DNA of 64,000 nt from Pseudomonadota bacterium (GTDB lineage Bacteria > Pseudomonadota > Gammaproteobacteria > UBA5335), in assembly GCA_002862435.1 (NCBI GenBank), contig PKDC01000052.1, positions 41,997 through 105,996 of the forward strand, read 5' to 3'. The stretch's first letter is position 1. Every line of letters begins with the position of its first letter. The position numbers and the translations under genes were made by a program. Of the stretch, positions 22,872 through 33,328 are shown piece by piece. Below the pieces are notes generated by a model. The model did no database searches. It was given only the letters and a program-made list of their open reading frames with translations, and was not told where the DNA came from.

Positions 22872-24602
22872 TCAGCCTCCCCGGCGCGACAGCAGCAATC
22901 GAAGCTGCTCTTTTTCCGCTGCATCCAGTCCTTGGACGGCTGCCTTTTCCAGCAGTGTGTCAATCTGTCCGCGAGCCTGTTGTTGCAGGAGATGCCGACA
23001 GATGTCCCGGCATTCCCGGGCCATGCCCTCTTCAGCGCGCTCCGGTTGCCAAATGAGCAATTGACCGAATAATGGCTCTGCCGGGTGTTCCCGGAATCCT
23101 TCCAAGAGCCCTCCACCGCTTAGATGGGGGCTTGCCCTGGCAAGTTCAATCAGGGCGAGCAACCACTGTGCCTCGGTATCTCCGGCCTTCAGGAGCGGCA
23201 AAAGCGAGGGATCGATCCACTGCGCAGCGACCGGATGCGCAAGGATCAGCCCCATCAGTCGCTGCACTGGCGTCGGGTGAACGACAGTTGGTCGAGGCCG
23301 AGGCGGTGATGACGGCGCCTTACCCCCCTCCATCCGCATCAAGTCCGCATGTTCCATGCCAGCCAGCCGCGCCAGGGTCTGTTCCAGCAACGCCCGAAAC
23401 GCCCCCTGGGGAATGGCCCTCAGGGCGGGCCGGGCGCGCTCCAGCAATCGCGCGCGTCCTTCCAACGTATGAAGATCGACCTGATCCCGCAAACGCTGAA
23501 GCAAAAAATCGGACAAGGGCTGCGCCTGCCCGACGCGCACCAAAAACGCGCCCCGACCTTCCCTGCGCACCAACGAATCCGGATCCTCACCCTCCGGCAG
23601 AAACAGAAAGGCCACCTCCCGCCCGTCGTGCATCTCGGGCAGGCTGGTTTGAAGCGCCCGTGCGGCAGCATCGCGGCCCGCGCGATCCCCATCGAAACAG
23701 AACACGACACGGGTCGTGTGGCGGAACAGCCGGCGCAAATGATCCGGCGTGGTGGCTGTTCCCAATGTGGCCACGGCGTTGGTAATCCCGTGCTCCGCCA
23801 GCATCAGCACATCCATGTACCCCTCCACCACCAGGATCCAGGGCAGTTCGCGCTGTGCCTGGCGCGCCTCATAGAGGCCGTACAGTTCCCGTCCCTTGTG
23901 GAACAGTGGGGTCTCGGGCGAATTGAGGTATTTCGGCTGTCCCTGATCCATGATGCGGCCGCCAAAGCCAATGACCCGCCCGCGGCTGTCGCGAATCGGG
24001 AAGATGATGCGATCCCGGAATCGGTCATACAGGCCATTGCCGCTGCCCTCGCGCGCCACGAGCAGCCCGGTTTCCAGCAGCAGCGGCCGGTGTTCCGGCG
24101 TGCGGCCGAGGTGTTGCAGCAGGCTATCCCAGCCTGCCGGTGCGTAGCCCAGACCGAAGGTGGCGGCGACCGCGCTGCCCAAGCCGCGCTGCTTGAGGTA
24201 GTCGATGGCCTTGGGATGTTCGCCCAACTGTTGCCGGTAGAAGCGGGCCGCCGCTTCCAGTACGTCCAGCAGTTCCTTGTGGCGCGGAACGGGGCCTTCT
24301 CCGCCGGCCGGCAGCTCCAGTCCCGCCTGGCTCGCCAGCTCCGCCACGGCATCGCGAAACTCCAGGCGCTCGAACGCCATCAGGAAACCGATGGCGTTGC
24401 CATGGGCGCCACAGCCGAAACAGTGATAGAACTGCTTGTCCGCGCTGACGGTGAAGGAGGGGGATTTTTCGTCGTGAAACGGGCAGCGGGCTGTGTGATC
24501 CTTGCCTGCCTTTTTGAGCGGCACGCGGCGGTCGATGAGCGCGACGAGATCAGTTCGCGCAACGACCTCATCAATGAAATCCTGAGGAATCGATCCGCTC
24601 AT
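22872..24602 (-). CDS. dnaG: DNA primase DnaG
   Basis: [40 protein letters not shown] zinc ribbon; [33 protein letters not shown]. Confidence 0.95.
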   Translation of the reverse strand: MSGSIPQDFIDEVVARTDLVALIDRRVPLKKAGKDHTARCPFHDEKSPSFTVSADKQFYHCFGCGAHGNAIGFLMAFERLEFRDAVAELASQAGLELPAGGEGPVPRHKELLDVLEAAARFYRQQLGEHPKAIDYLKQRGLGSAVAATFGLGYAPAGWDSLLQHLGRTPEHRPLLLETGLLVAREGSGNGLYDRFRDRIIFPIRDSRGRVIGFGGRIMDQGQPKYLNSPETPLFHKGRELYGLYEARQAQRELPWILVVEGYMDVLMLAEHGITNAVATLGTATTPDHLRRLFRHTTRVVFCFDGDRAGRDAAARALQTSLPEMHDGREVAFLFLPEGEDPDSLVRREGRGAFLVRVGQAQPLSDFLLQRLRDQVDLHTLEGRARLLERARPALRAIPQGAFRALLEQTLARLAGMEHADLMRMEGGKAPSSPPRPRPTVVHPTPVQRLMGLILAHPVAAQWIDPSLLPLLKAGDTEAQWLLALIELARASPHLSGGGLLEGFREHPAEPLFGQLLIWQPERAEEGMARECRDICRHLLQQQARGQIDTLLEKAAVQGLDAAEKEQLRLLLSRRGG

Positions 24603-24648
24603 GACCGCCTTCCCGCGCCATGGGCCCGGGGCCGGAATGTGGAGAGAT

Positions 24649-25095
24649 TCAGGCTCCCAGACGACCTTTGACGCGCGCGCTGACGATGGCCATATCGGCG
24701 CGCCCTTGGATGACTGGTTTCAGGGCAGCCATGATCCGGCCCATGTCCTTGATGCTTGCCGCGCCGGTTTCCGCCAGCGCCCCCTCAATGAGGGTATCCA
24801 GCTCCGCCTCGGACAAGGGCTCGGGCAGGTAGGCCTGGAGCAGCGTAATCTCGGCCAATTCCTTGGTGGCGAGATCAGATCGGTTGCCGGCCTCATATTG
24901 CGTCGCGGCTTCGCGACGCTGCTTGATCAGCTTTTCGACCACCGCGATGACTTGCGCCTCATCCAGCACGATGCGTTCATCGATCTCGCGCTGCTTGATG
25001 GCCGCGGAAAACATGCGCAAGGTGATCAGGCCCAGCTTGTCGCCACCGCGCATGGCGGTCTTGATATCATCCTGCAAACGAAGCTTGAGGTCCAT
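24649..25095 (-). CDS. GatB/YqeY domain protein
   Basis: MDLKLRLQDDIKTAMRGGDKLGLITLRMFSAAIKQREID...YEAGNRSDLATKELAEITLLQAYLP. Confidence 0.9.
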   Translation of the reverse strand: MDLKLRLQDDIKTAMRGGDKLGLITLRMFSAAIKQREIDERIVLDEAQVIAVVEKLIKQRREAATQYEAGNRSDLATKELAEITLLQAYLPEPLSEAELDTLIEGALAETGAASIKDMGRIMAALKPVIQGRADMAIVSARVKGRLGA

Positions 25096-25118
25096 GCGCC
25101 GATCTCCGGCCGCCAGAC

Positions 25119-25334
25119 TCAATAAAGCCGGGTGTGGCGCTGCGTATCACGCAAGGTGCGCTTGGCGTGGCGCTTGACGGCAGCGGCCTTGCGGCGCTTG
25201 CGTTCCTGGGTGGGCTTTTCGTAGAACTCGCGACGACGGACTTCCGTCAGCACACCTGCTTTTTCGCAGGCACGCTTGAAGCGCCGCAGGGCGGCATCGA
25301 AGTATTCATTTTCCTTGATGCGAACGCTTGGCAT
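25119..25334 (-). CDS. rpsU: 30S ribosomal protein S21
   Basis: [59 protein letters not shown]. Confidence 0.97.
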   Translation of the reverse strand: MPSVRIKENEYFDAALRRFKRACEKAGVLTEVRRREFYEKPTQERKRRKAAAVKRHAKRTLRDTQRHTRLY

Positions 25335-25471
25335 GCAGTCTCACTCAAAACCGGACGTGAATTGTGGTCACCAACCCGACAGGCACCCGTCAGGTAAGGC
25401 GCAAAATTCTATCTGCTTTGAATTACAATTGCCAACCCGTCCTGAAAATGACTCCAGATTTTGAGATCCCC

Positions 25472-26506
25472 ATGCGGGTGCTCGGCATTGAATCTTCCTG
25501 TGACGAAACCGCTGTCGCCGTCTATGACGGCGCGCAGGGCCTGCTTGCCCATGCCTTGCACAGCCAGGTTGCCCTGCATGCGCCCCATGGGGGGGTGGTG
25601 CCGGAACTTGCCTCGCGCGACCACGTCCGCAAGCTGCTGCCGCTGGTCCGGGAAGTCCTCAATGAGGCCGGCGCCGCGCCGGAGTCCATCGATGGACTGG
25701 CCTATACGGCGGGCCCAGGCCTGGTGGGCGCGCTGCTGGTGGGCGCGACCTTCGCTCAGTCGTTGGCGCTGGCCTGGAATCGACCCTGCGTTGGCGTGCA
25801 TCACATGGAGGGCCATTTGCTGGCGCCATGGCTCGAGCCCCATGCGCCCGATTTTCCGGTTCTGGCGCTGCTGGTTTCGGGGGGGCACACCCTGCTGGTG
25901 GCAGTGGAAGGCGTGGGGGATTACCGCCTGCTCGGGGAATCCATTGACGACGCAGCTGGCGAGGCCTTCGACAAGGTCGCCAAGCTACTGGGTCTTCCCT
26001 ATCCCGGCGGACCCGCCCTGGCGGCCTTGGCCGAGACCGGCACGCCGGATCGCTTTCACTTTCCACGGCCGATGCTGGACCGCCCGGGACTTGATTTCAG
26101 CTTCAGCGGCCTGAAAACGGCAGTCCTGTACGCGGTGCGCGAGGCGCAGGCCGAGGCGCCCTTGGATGATCGCCTGCGCGCGGATCTGGCGCGCGGATTC
26201 GAGGAGGCTGCCGTGGCCGTGCTGGCGGAGAAATGCCGGCGCGCCCTGGCGCAGACCGGCCTGCGCCGGCTGGTGGTGGCGGGCGGCGTGGGCGCCAACC
26301 GGCGTTTGCGGGCCGCGCTGCTGCAGATGGGCGCATCGCTTGGTGTCGAGGTATTTTATCCCCGGCCGGCGTTCTGTACCGACAACGGCGCCATGATCGC
26401 GCTGTCGGGATACCACCGCCTGCGGGCCGGCGAGCGGGGAGCGGGCGCCGTGCGCGCCCGTTGGCCTATCGACGGCTTGCGGCCACCGGGCCAGCAGACC
26501 GGTTAG
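25472..26506 (+). CDS. tsaD: tRNA N6-threonylcarbamoyladenosine transferase TsaD
   Basis: [50 protein letters not shown]. Confidence 0.96.
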   Translation: MRVLGIESSCDETAVAVYDGAQGLLAHALHSQVALHAPHGGVVPELASRDHVRKLLPLVREVLNEAGAAPESIDGLAYTAGPGLVGALLVGATFAQSLALAWNRPCVGVHHMEGHLLAPWLEPHAPDFPVLALLVSGGHTLLVAVEGVGDYRLLGESIDDAAGEAFDKVAKLLGLPYPGGPALAALAETGTPDRFHFPRPMLDRPGLDFSFSGLKTAVLYAVREAQAEAPLDDRLRADLARGFEEAAVAVLAEKCRRALAQTGLRRLVVAGGVGANRRLRAALLQMGASLGVEVFYPRPAFCTDNGAMIALSGYHRLRAGERGAGAVRARWPIDGLRPPGQQTG

Positions 26507-26539
26507 AATGGCCTCCTGACCCCTCTGGACGGAGCCTTG

Positions 26540-26929
26540 GTGGATATCGTTTATCTGCGCGACCTGCGTATTCCCACGGTAATCGGCGTATTTGAATGGG
26601 AGCGCCGCGTGCGTCAGACCGTGGCGCTTGACCTGGATATGGCTGCCGACATCGCCCGCGCGGCCCTGAGTGACGATCTGGTCGATGCACTGGACTACAA
26701 GGCGGTGGCCAAGCGCTTGATCACCTTCGTGGGGGAGAGCCGTTTCCAACTGGTTGAAACTCTTGCCGAGCGGGTTGCGCAACTGGTCCTGACCGAGTTC
26801 GACGTGGCCTGGGTGCGGGTTCGGGTCAACAAGACCGGTGCGGTGCGCGGTGCCCGCGATGTGGGCGTGATCATCGAGCGCGATCGCCGCACGGCGGTGC
26901 CTGAATCGGGACCGGATGGCGGTGGCTGA
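26540..26929 (+). CDS. folB: Dihydroneopterin aldolase
   Basis: DIVYLRDLRIPTVIGVFEWERRVRQTVALDLDMAADIA; adjacent folK. Confidence 0.92.
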   Translation: MDIVYLRDLRIPTVIGVFEWERRVRQTVALDLDMAADIARAALSDDLVDALDYKAVAKRLITFVGESRFQLVETLAERVAQLVLTEFDVAWVRVRVNKTGAVRGARDVGVIIERDRRTAVPESGPDGGG

Positions 26930-27440
26930 AGTTTTTGTGAGTTTGGGCAGCAACATCGCGCCGCGCCGCAATCTTGCTGCGGCCCTGCCGCTGCTGGCGA
27001 CCCATTTCGGCCTCCTGCGGGTCTCGCCGGTCTATGAAGGCCCCGCGGTTGGTTTCGAGGGCGACCCTTTCCTCAATCTGGTGGTCGGTTTTTCCACCCC
27101 GGACGATCTCGCCGCCGTGCTCGACTTCCTGCGCGGCGTCGAGCACGATTTCGGCCGCCGCCGTGGTGAGGCCAAGTTCGCGTCGCGCAGCCTGGATCTG
27201 GACATCATCCTGTTTGGCGATCAGGTCGGTGAGGTGGCGGGGCTGCGGCTGCCGCGTGCCGACATCCTGCGTTATGCCTTCGTGCTCAAGCCGCTGGCCG
27301 ATCTGGCGCCTGACGCCACCCATCCCGAGCTGGGACGGACTTATCGCGAACTGTGGGAAAGCCTGCAACCGGGGCCGGGCTTGACCGAAGTCGCACCTCT
27401 GGAATGGGCGCACCCCATTCCCGCTCAGGGAAGGAACTGA
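26916..27440 (+). CDS. folK: 2-amino-4-hydroxy-6-hydroxymethyldihydropteridine pyrophosphokinase
   Basis: EVFVSLGSNIAPRRNLAAAL, RRRGEAKFASRSLDLDIILFGDQVG, PRADILRYAFVLKPLADLAP. Confidence 0.94.
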   Translation: MAVAEVFVSLGSNIAPRRNLAAALPLLATHFGLLRVSPVYEGPAVGFEGDPFLNLVVGFSTPDDLAAVLDFLRGVEHDFGRRRGEAKFASRSLDLDIILFGDQVGEVAGLRLPRADILRYAFVLKPLADLAPDATHPELGRTYRELWESLQPGPGLTEVAPLEWAHPIPAQGRN

Positions 27441-27444
27441 ATCC

Positions 27445-29274
27445 ATGTGTGGCATCGTCGGCGCCATCGCGCAGCGCAATGTAACGCCCATCCTGCTGGA
27501 GGGCCTGCGGCGTCTGGAATACCGTGGCTATGACTCGGCTGGTGTGGTGATTCTGGGCGCTCAGGGCCTCCAGCGGGTGCGCACCGTGGGCAAGGTCGAG
27601 ATGCTGACGCAGGCGCTGGAAGCCCATCCGCTGGAGGGGCCGTTGGGTTTGGCTCACACCCGCTGGGCCACCCATGGCGCGCCGAGCGAACGCAACGCGC
27701 ACCCCCATATCGCCGCCGACCGCGTGGCGGTGGTGCACAACGGCATTATTGAAAATCATGCCGAGCTGCGCGCCGAGCTGCTGGCGCGCGGGGATCCGAT
27801 CGAATCCGACACCGATACCGAGCTGATCGCCCACCTGATCCACCATGCCCTCGATGACAGCGCCGACTTGCTCACTGCGGTGCGGGCCTGCCTCGCGCGC
27901 CTGCGCGGCGCCTACGCCATCGCGGTGATCGATCGTGCCGCGCCCGACCGGCTGGTGGTGGCGCGGTCGGGGAGTCCCTTGGTGATCGGCGTGGGTATCG
28001 GGGAGCACTTCGTGGCCTCCGACAGCGCTGCCCTGCTGCCGGTCACCCAGCAGTTCCGTTATCTGGAGGAAGGGGATGTCGCCGAGATCTGGCGCACCGG
28101 CGTGCGGGTGCTGGATCGATCAGGCCAAGCCGTGGAGCGTCCCCTGCTCCGTTCCCGCCTAGCCGATGAAACCCTCGACCGCGGCGCCTATCGCCATTTC
28201 ATGCTCAAGGAGATCCACGAACAACCCCGGGTGCTGGCCGAAACCCTGGAAGGCCGGTTGACGGCGGATCGGGTGTTGCCGGAGATGTTCGGCCCGGATG
28301 CCGAAACGCTGTTCAGCCAGGTGCGCGCGGTCCATCTGGTGGCTTGTGGCACCAGCTATCACGCCGCGCTGGTGGCGCGTTACTGGATCGAGGCCCTGAC
28401 GGGTATTCCGGCGACGGCGGAAATCGCCAGTGAATTCCGCTATCGCCAGCCGGCCGTGCCCGCCGATACTCTGCTGGTCACCCTATCCCAGTCGGGCGAG
28501 ACCGCCGATACCCTGGCCGCACTGCGGGCCAGTCGGGAGCGACCCTACCTGTCGCGCCTGGCCATCTGCAACGTGCCGGAAAGCTCGCTGGTGCGGGAAT
28601 CGGATCGCGTGTTGATGACCCGCGCCGGGGTGGAAGTCGGAGTCGCCTCCACCAAGGCGTTCACCACCCAGTTGGTGGCGTTGATGCTGCTCACCCTCTG
28701 CATCGGCCAGGCCCAATCGCTGGCGCCGGAGGAAGTCGCCCGCATCGTGACCGATCTGCGCAGCCTGCCCCAGCAGGTGGAGCGCGTGCTCGCTCTGGAG
28801 CCCGCTGTTGCCGCCCTGGCCCCGCGCCTGGTGCATCGCGAACACGCCCTGTTCCTGGGGCGTGGGGTGGAATACCCGATCGCCCTGGAAGGTGCCCTCA
28901 AGCTCAAGGAAATCTCCTACATCCACGCCGAGGGCTATGCGGCCGGCGAACTCAAGCACGGCCCCCTGGCTTTGGTGAGCGAGGATATGCCCGTGGTGGC
29001 GTTGGCGCCACACAATGCCCTGCTGGAAAAACTGCTCTCCAACCTGCAGGAAGTACGCGCGCGGGGCGGGGAGTTGCTGGTGTTCACCGGCGAGGGAGTG
29101 GACCTGCCGGATGAACAGGGCGTGGCCGTGCTGTCCCTGCCGGTTCCCTTGTCGGCGCTGTCGCCGGTGGTGTTCACGGTGCCCTTGCAACTGCTCGCCT
29201 ATCACGTCGCGGTTCTCAAGGGCACCGATGTCGACCGGCCGCGCAATCTCGCGAAATCGGTGACGGTCGAATAA
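27445..29274 (+). CDS. glmS: Glutamine-fructose-6-phosphate aminotransferase GlmS
   Basis: MCGIVGAIAQRNVTPILLEGLRRLEYRGYDSAGV ... LKGTDVDRPRNLAKSVTVE. Confidence 0.97.
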   Translation: MCGIVGAIAQRNVTPILLEGLRRLEYRGYDSAGVVILGAQGLQRVRTVGKVEMLTQALEAHPLEGPLGLAHTRWATHGAPSERNAHPHIAADRVAVVHNGIIENHAELRAELLARGDPIESDTDTELIAHLIHHALDDSADLLTAVRACLARLRGAYAIAVIDRAAPDRLVVARSGSPLVIGVGIGEHFVASDSAALLPVTQQFRYLEEGDVAEIWRTGVRVLDRSGQAVERPLLRSRLADETLDRGAYRHFMLKEIHEQPRVLAETLEGRLTADRVLPEMFGPDAETLFSQVRAVHLVACGTSYHAALVARYWIEALTGIPATAEIASEFRYRQPAVPADTLLVTLSQSGETADTLAALRASRERPYLSRLAICNVPESSLVRESDRVLMTRAGVEVGVASTKAFTTQLVALMLLTLCIGQAQSLAPEEVARIVTDLRSLPQQVERVLALEPAVAALAPRLVHREHALFLGRGVEYPIALEGALKLKEISYIHAEGYAAGELKHGPLALVSEDMPVVALAPHNALLEKLLSNLQEVRARGGELLVFTGEGVDLPDEQGVAVLSLPVPLSALSPVVFTVPLQLLAYHVAVLKGTDVDRPRNLAKSVTVE

Positions 29275-29308
29275 AAGCAACAAGCGCATTGGCTGTTGCT
29301 GTGGGATG

Positions 29309-29366
29309 AAAATAAAGTGTCATCCGTACAAATAAAGTCTCATCCTTGAGAATAGAGTTTCATCCT
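29309..29366 (+). repeat. Three direct ~17-bp repeats at ~20-bp spacing (TnsB-site-like)
   Basis: aaaataaagtgtcatcc / caaataaagtctcatcc / agaatagagtttcatcct. Confidence 0.85.
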
Positions 29367-29445
29367 AAAAATGATCCTTACTGGCCTCGATTGTGGTTGG
29401 CGAGACGCGCAAGACCGCATGAACTAAGCGATTCGGCTGCTTGGA

Positions 29446-29594
29446 AGGATGAAACTATATTCTCACAATCAAGACAGCGCCCAACGCCAAACGATGCTTT
29501 GAGGATGACTGTTTACCCGGCCGCCAAGCCTGAGACTTCCACGCCAGCCCACGAAATTCGCGCAGCTTAGGATGAAACTTATTTTCATCCCACA
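29446..29594 (-). repeat. Opposite-oriented copies of the same repeat, widely spaced
   Basis: aggatgaaactatattctca (29446), gaggatgactgtttacc (29501, degenerate), aggatgaaacttattttcatcccaca (29569-29594). Confidence 0.75.
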
Positions 29595-29787
29595 GCCGCC
29601 GCGCATCCATACCCAGAAATGGTTTCTGGGGCTTGACGTGATGCGGGTAGACCTCGATTTTGACAACTGCATCACCAATGTGGTGACCGACGGCGGCGTG
29701 GTCGGCAACGTCCAGGCTTCCGATGCGCGGGTCAAGGTCGAGGCCGATCCGTATATCTACACCCTGAGCCTGGGCCGGGTGTTCTGA
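29595..29787 (+). pseudogene. C-terminal fragment of OmpW-family outer membrane protein
   Basis: RIHTQKWFLGLDVMRVDLDFDNCITNVVTDGGVVGNVQASDARVKVEADPYIYTLSLGRVF* matches an OmpW C-terminal strand pattern; 5' part absent. Confidence 0.65.
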
Positions 29788-29930
29788 ACCATTGGGCGAG
29801 CGCCGCTGCGGCCTTGCGGCGCTTGGTGCCGTGAGCAGGGCGTACGCGGTGCCGCCTGGCTACGAATTGGCAACCGGCGTGCCAGCCTGATGGGTGGGGT
29901 GCAGCGCGCAGATGTGGCTTGACTGTCGCG

Positions 29931-30665
29931 TCAGCGGCTGGTCAGGTAGACATCGAAGCGGGTCTGGCCGAGGCGGATGGCGTGGCTGGGTGATGGGCCG
30001 GGCAATGGTTGGGCGCCGGCAGGGCGTTTGACCACCACCCGGCCACGGGCGGCGCGGCAGGCGGCGGCAAGGAGCCGGGAATCCGGCGGATCATCGCCCA
30101 GCAGCCGCCGCAGATACTGCATTTCCCTCCCCGGCAGCGCGCTGCTGCGGTGGGGCGGGTACATGGGGTCCAGATACACCACTTGCGGACGCGCAGTTGT
30201 CGGCAAGTGATCGAGACAATCCACCGCCTCGTGATGCAACACCCGCATACGCCGGCAGACGGGCCCTGAAGCGTCATCCGCTCGTCCTCGCGCCACACCA
30301 TCCGCCAGCAACCAGGCCAGCACAGGCGAGCGTTCCAGCAAGGTGACCCGCCAGCCCAGATGGGCCAAGATGAAAGCGTCTTTGCCGAGTCCACCGGTGG
30401 CGTCGATCAGCGTGGGTGCAGCCGCCGGATCCGGCTTGCCGGCCGCACGCCCCAGCCCCTGGTGGCGATCCCCACCGCGCGCGCGGCGGTAAGTCAGCGC
30501 GCCAGAGGCGAAATCCACCCGCAACGGCGCCAGGGCGCCCTGCACATCCTGCAATGACCAGCCCGCGGCGTCGCAGGCGAGCAGCAGCCCTCCAGGCAGA
30601 GCGGCATCGGGGGGCAAGCGGGCGGGTTCCGTGGCGGAGCAAGAGGCGTCATGCATGCCTGGCAT
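29931..30665 (-). CDS. rsmJ: 16S rRNA (guanine1516-N2)-methyltransferase RsmJ
   Basis: [74 protein letters not shown]. Confidence 0.88.
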   Translation of the reverse strand: MPGMHDASCSATEPARLPPDAALPGGLLLACDAAGWSLQDVQGALAPLRVDFASGALTYRRARGGDRHQGLGRAAGKPDPAAAPTLIDATGGLGKDAFILAHLGWRVTLLERSPVLAWLLADGVARGRADDASGPVCRRMRVLHHEAVDCLDHLPTTARPQVVYLDPMYPPHRSSALPGREMQYLRRLLGDDPPDSRLLAAACRAARGRVVVKRPAGAQPLPGPSPSHAIRLGQTRFDVYLTSR

Positions 30666-30746
30666 TTTACCGGACCCGCCGGACGACTATGCTGGAGGCA
30701 TTGCCGCGGCAGTCCGGTCGCGGTCATTCACACAGGGAGGAGTGAC

Positions 30747-31283
30747 ATGATGTATCGCATCGGCTCGCGCGCGGTGGTTTGCCACGGCGAGAATTTCATC
30801 GCCGAGACGGCCGTCTTGATTGGTTCGGTGGTGCTTGAGCGGGGCGCCAGCGTGTGGTTCAATACCGTGCTGCGCGGCGATAACGAGCTGATCTCCATCG
30901 GTGAGAACAGCAACGTGCAGGACGGCGCCGTGCTGCACACCGATCCGGGCATCAAGCTCACTATCGGGAAGAACGTGACCGTCGGCCACCAGGTGATGCT
31001 GCACGGCTGCACCATCGGGGACAACAGCCTGATCGGCATCAACGCCGTGATCCTCAATCGCGCCGTGATCGGCAAGAACTGCCTGATCGGCGCCAATACC
31101 TTGATCACCGAGAACAAGCAGATTCCCGACGGCTCGATGGTGATGGGCTCGCCCGGCAAGGTGGTGCGCCCGCTTTCGCCGCCGGAGATCCAGATGCTGG
31201 CCCTGAGCGCCCAGCACTATGTGCAGAACGCCAAGCGCTATCGCACCGAGCTGGTTCCTCAGGAAGTGCCGCTCAGCGCTTGA
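30747..31283 (+). CDS. Gamma-class carbonic anhydrase-like LbH protein
   Basis: Left-handed beta-helix hexapeptides: [69 protein letters not shown]. Confidence 0.9.
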   Translation: MMYRIGSRAVVCHGENFIAETAVLIGSVVLERGASVWFNTVLRGDNELISIGENSNVQDGAVLHTDPGIKLTIGKNVTVGHQVMLHGCTIGDNSLIGINAVILNRAVIGKNCLIGANTLITENKQIPDGSMVMGSPGKVVRPLSPPEIQMLALSAQHYVQNAKRYRTELVPQEVPLSA

Positions 31284-31833
31284 TGGCGCGCTTGGACAGC
31301 TTGCGCTGCAGGGTGCGGCGGTGCATGTTCAGGCTGCGCGCCGCTGCCGAAATGTTGCCGCCGTGCTCGGCCAGCACGCGATGGATGTGCTCCCATTCCA
31401 GCCGCCGGACCGACAGCCGTCCGGGTTCGGAGGGTGCGTTTGGTGTGGCTTCTTCTCCGGGCGCATGGGCAAAGGCGCGCATGATGGTGTCCGCTTCCAC
31501 CGGCTTGGGCAGGTAGTAGACGGCACCCAGCTTGATGGCATCGATCGCGGTGGTGATGCTGGCATAGCCGGTCAGCACCACGATGCGGATGGCCGGATTG
31601 ATCGCCCGCAGCGGTTCGATCAGATCCAGGCCCGATTCCCCTTCCAGCAGGCGCAGGTCGAGCACGGCGTGGGTCGGCGGCTGGGCGCGGGCTAGTTGCA
31701 GCGCCTGGATCCCTGCACGCGCCCAATGCACCGTGAAGCCGCGCCGCGTCAGGGCGCGGGCCATCACAGGCCCGAACGCCTCATCGTCATCGACCAGCAG
31801 CAGGCTGGATTCCACGGTCGTCTGGAACGGCAT
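31273..31833 (-). CDS. regA: RegA/ActR/PrrA-type response regulator
   Basis: [22 protein letters not shown], receiver plus short Fis-type HTH ([41 protein letters not shown]). Confidence 0.82.
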   Translation of the reverse strand: MPFQTTVESSLLLVDDDEAFGPVMARALTRRGFTVHWARAGIQALQLARAQPPTHAVLDLRLLEGESGLDLIEPLRAINPAIRIVVLTGYASITTAIDAIKLGAVYYLPKPVEADTIMRAFAHAPGEEATPNAPSEPGRLSVRRLEWEHIHRVLAEHGGNISAAARSLNMHRRTLQRKLSKRAIKR

Positions 31834-33124
31834 CTTTCAATTCCCTCGCAACAGTCGAGGTCAGGATGGGCAGCGTCACGCGCGCGCAGCTCCCCCGCCC
31901 CTGACCAAACTCCAGCGTCAATTCCCCGCCCATGCGCCGGATCACACTCTGGGCCAGAAACAGCCCCAGGCCGTGACCGCTGGCCTTGTCGCTGACCCCC
32001 ATCTGACCCAGGCGCGGCGCCAGGTGGGCGGCCACTCCCGGACCTTCATCGCGCACCGATAGCATGAGACGCGCGGCATCCCAATCGACACCGATTGCGA
32101 TGGGGCGGTCGCTGGCGTCGGCTGCATTGTTGAGCAGGCTGAGCAGGGACTGGATCAGCGTTTCGTCCACCACCAGACGGGGCGCGGGCCGGGGCTTCCC
32201 CCAATTAACCCGCACCGCATGACCCGGACGCAACAGGTTGAATCGCGCCAAGGTCTGGCGCAGCAATTGATCGGCTGTTTGCACGCCGGCCCCCTCGCCC
32301 CGTGGTTCGCCGCCGGCAGTGAGTACCCGTCCCAGGCTTTCCCGGCAGCGATCCACCTGGCTCTTGAGTAACGTCAGATCATCCTGGATCGCTGGGTCGG
32401 TGGGGCAACGTTCGCGCAACTCCTCCACCAACAGGGTCATGGTTGACAAGGGCGTGCCCAGTTCATGAGCGGCGCCGGCGGCCAGCGCCCCCAGGGCCAC
32501 GATTTGCTGATCGCGCAAGGCACCTTCGCGGGCGCGGGCCAGGCCTTCTTCCCGTTCGCGCAATTCATCGGCCATCGCCGCCACGAAGAACGCCATTACC
32601 CCCGCTGCCAGCACGAAGCTGCCCCACATGCCCACCAGATGCAGGTTGAAACTGTCGTGAGCCATCCCCGGCGCGTGCGGGAGGGGGATATTCCAGAACA
32701 TCACGCCGGTGTAGCAGGCCACCGAGACCAGTGCGAGTGAACCCGTATCGCGCGCCGGCAGGGTGGAAGCCGCCACCGCCAACGGCAAAAGATACAGGGA
32801 TGCAAAGGGGTTGGCATGGCCCCCCGTGACGTAGAGCAGGGCAGTCAGCCCCGCGATATCAATCAATAAATGGCGCAGGAAACGCGCCCGAGTCACCGAC
32901 TCGGCGTGCCGCGTGAGTTGCCAGGCGCTCAGGTTGTCCCCCGCCATGAGCAACAGGACGGCCAGCGGCAGCGCCACAGGCACGGCCAGTCCGACGAGGA
33001 GTTGGGTGACCCCCACCACCACCGCCAGCCCGACGATGGCGGTGCCGCGCAGCAACACCAGTCGACGCAGGTTGTTGACTGGCAGTGGCCCGCTCATCTT
33101 GTTGGGCACGGTATTCAGCGTCAT
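31787..33124 (-). CDS. regB: RegB/PrrB-type redox sensor histidine kinase
   Basis: Six-TM N-terminus with GGHANPF (RegB GGxxNPF motif), H-box ALGALAAGAAHELGTPLSTM, HATPase. Confidence 0.82.
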   Translation of the reverse strand: MTLNTVPNKMSGPLPVNNLRRLVLLRGTAIVGLAVVVGVTQLLVGLAVPVALPLAVLLLMAGDNLSAWQLTRHAESVTRARFLRHLLIDIAGLTALLYVTGGHANPFASLYLLPLAVAASTLPARDTGSLALVSVACYTGVMFWNIPLPHAPGMAHDSFNLHLVGMWGSFVLAAGVMAFFVAAMADELREREEGLARAREGALRDQQIVALGALAAGAAHELGTPLSTMTLLVEELRERCPTDPAIQDDLTLLKSQVDRCRESLGRVLTAGGEPRGEGAGVQTADQLLRQTLARFNLLRPGHAVRVNWGKPRPAPRLVVDETLIQSLLSLLNNAADASDRPIAIGVDWDAARLMLSVRDEGPGVAAHLAPRLGQMGVSDKASGHGLGLFLAQSVIRRMGGELTLEFGQGRGSCARVTLPILTSTVARELKDAVPDDRGIQPAAGR

Positions 33125-33328
33125 GGCTTGGATTATACGGCGCTCCCTTGCGGAGGAGCTGCGACAAATTGCCGCAGCTTGGACGGTGCTCGGCAGTGCT
33201 CGGGACGGATCGTTGCCGGGCCGGGCAAAGAAGATGTGTGTGTAATCGGCGTGCGGGGGCGCTTGGCGGGAGGAAACAGGGTGGCATCATGGCAAGAGCG
33301 CGATGACGCGATGTAAGGTGCAGCGGCT

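Larger units (their letters stand above)
29300..29594 (+). mobile_element. Tn7-like transposon end pair (mini-element/relic without transposase genes) at attTn7
   Basis: Terminal inverted repeats TGTGGGATGAAAATAAAG(TGT)CATCC ... GGATGAAACTTATTTTCATCCCACA; three close-packed ~17-bp repeats at glmS-proximal end, three spread-out copies in opposite orientation at distal end; left terminus 25 bp after glmS stop. Confidence 0.75.

Noticed and set aside
23349-24671. 440-aa plus-strand ORF
   Set aside because: Fully antisense to dnaG, which has clear motifs.
29800-29830. Inverted repeat gcgccgc...gcggcgc after the OmpW fragment
   Set aside because: GC-rich stem lacks a T tract and could arise by chance in this base composition.
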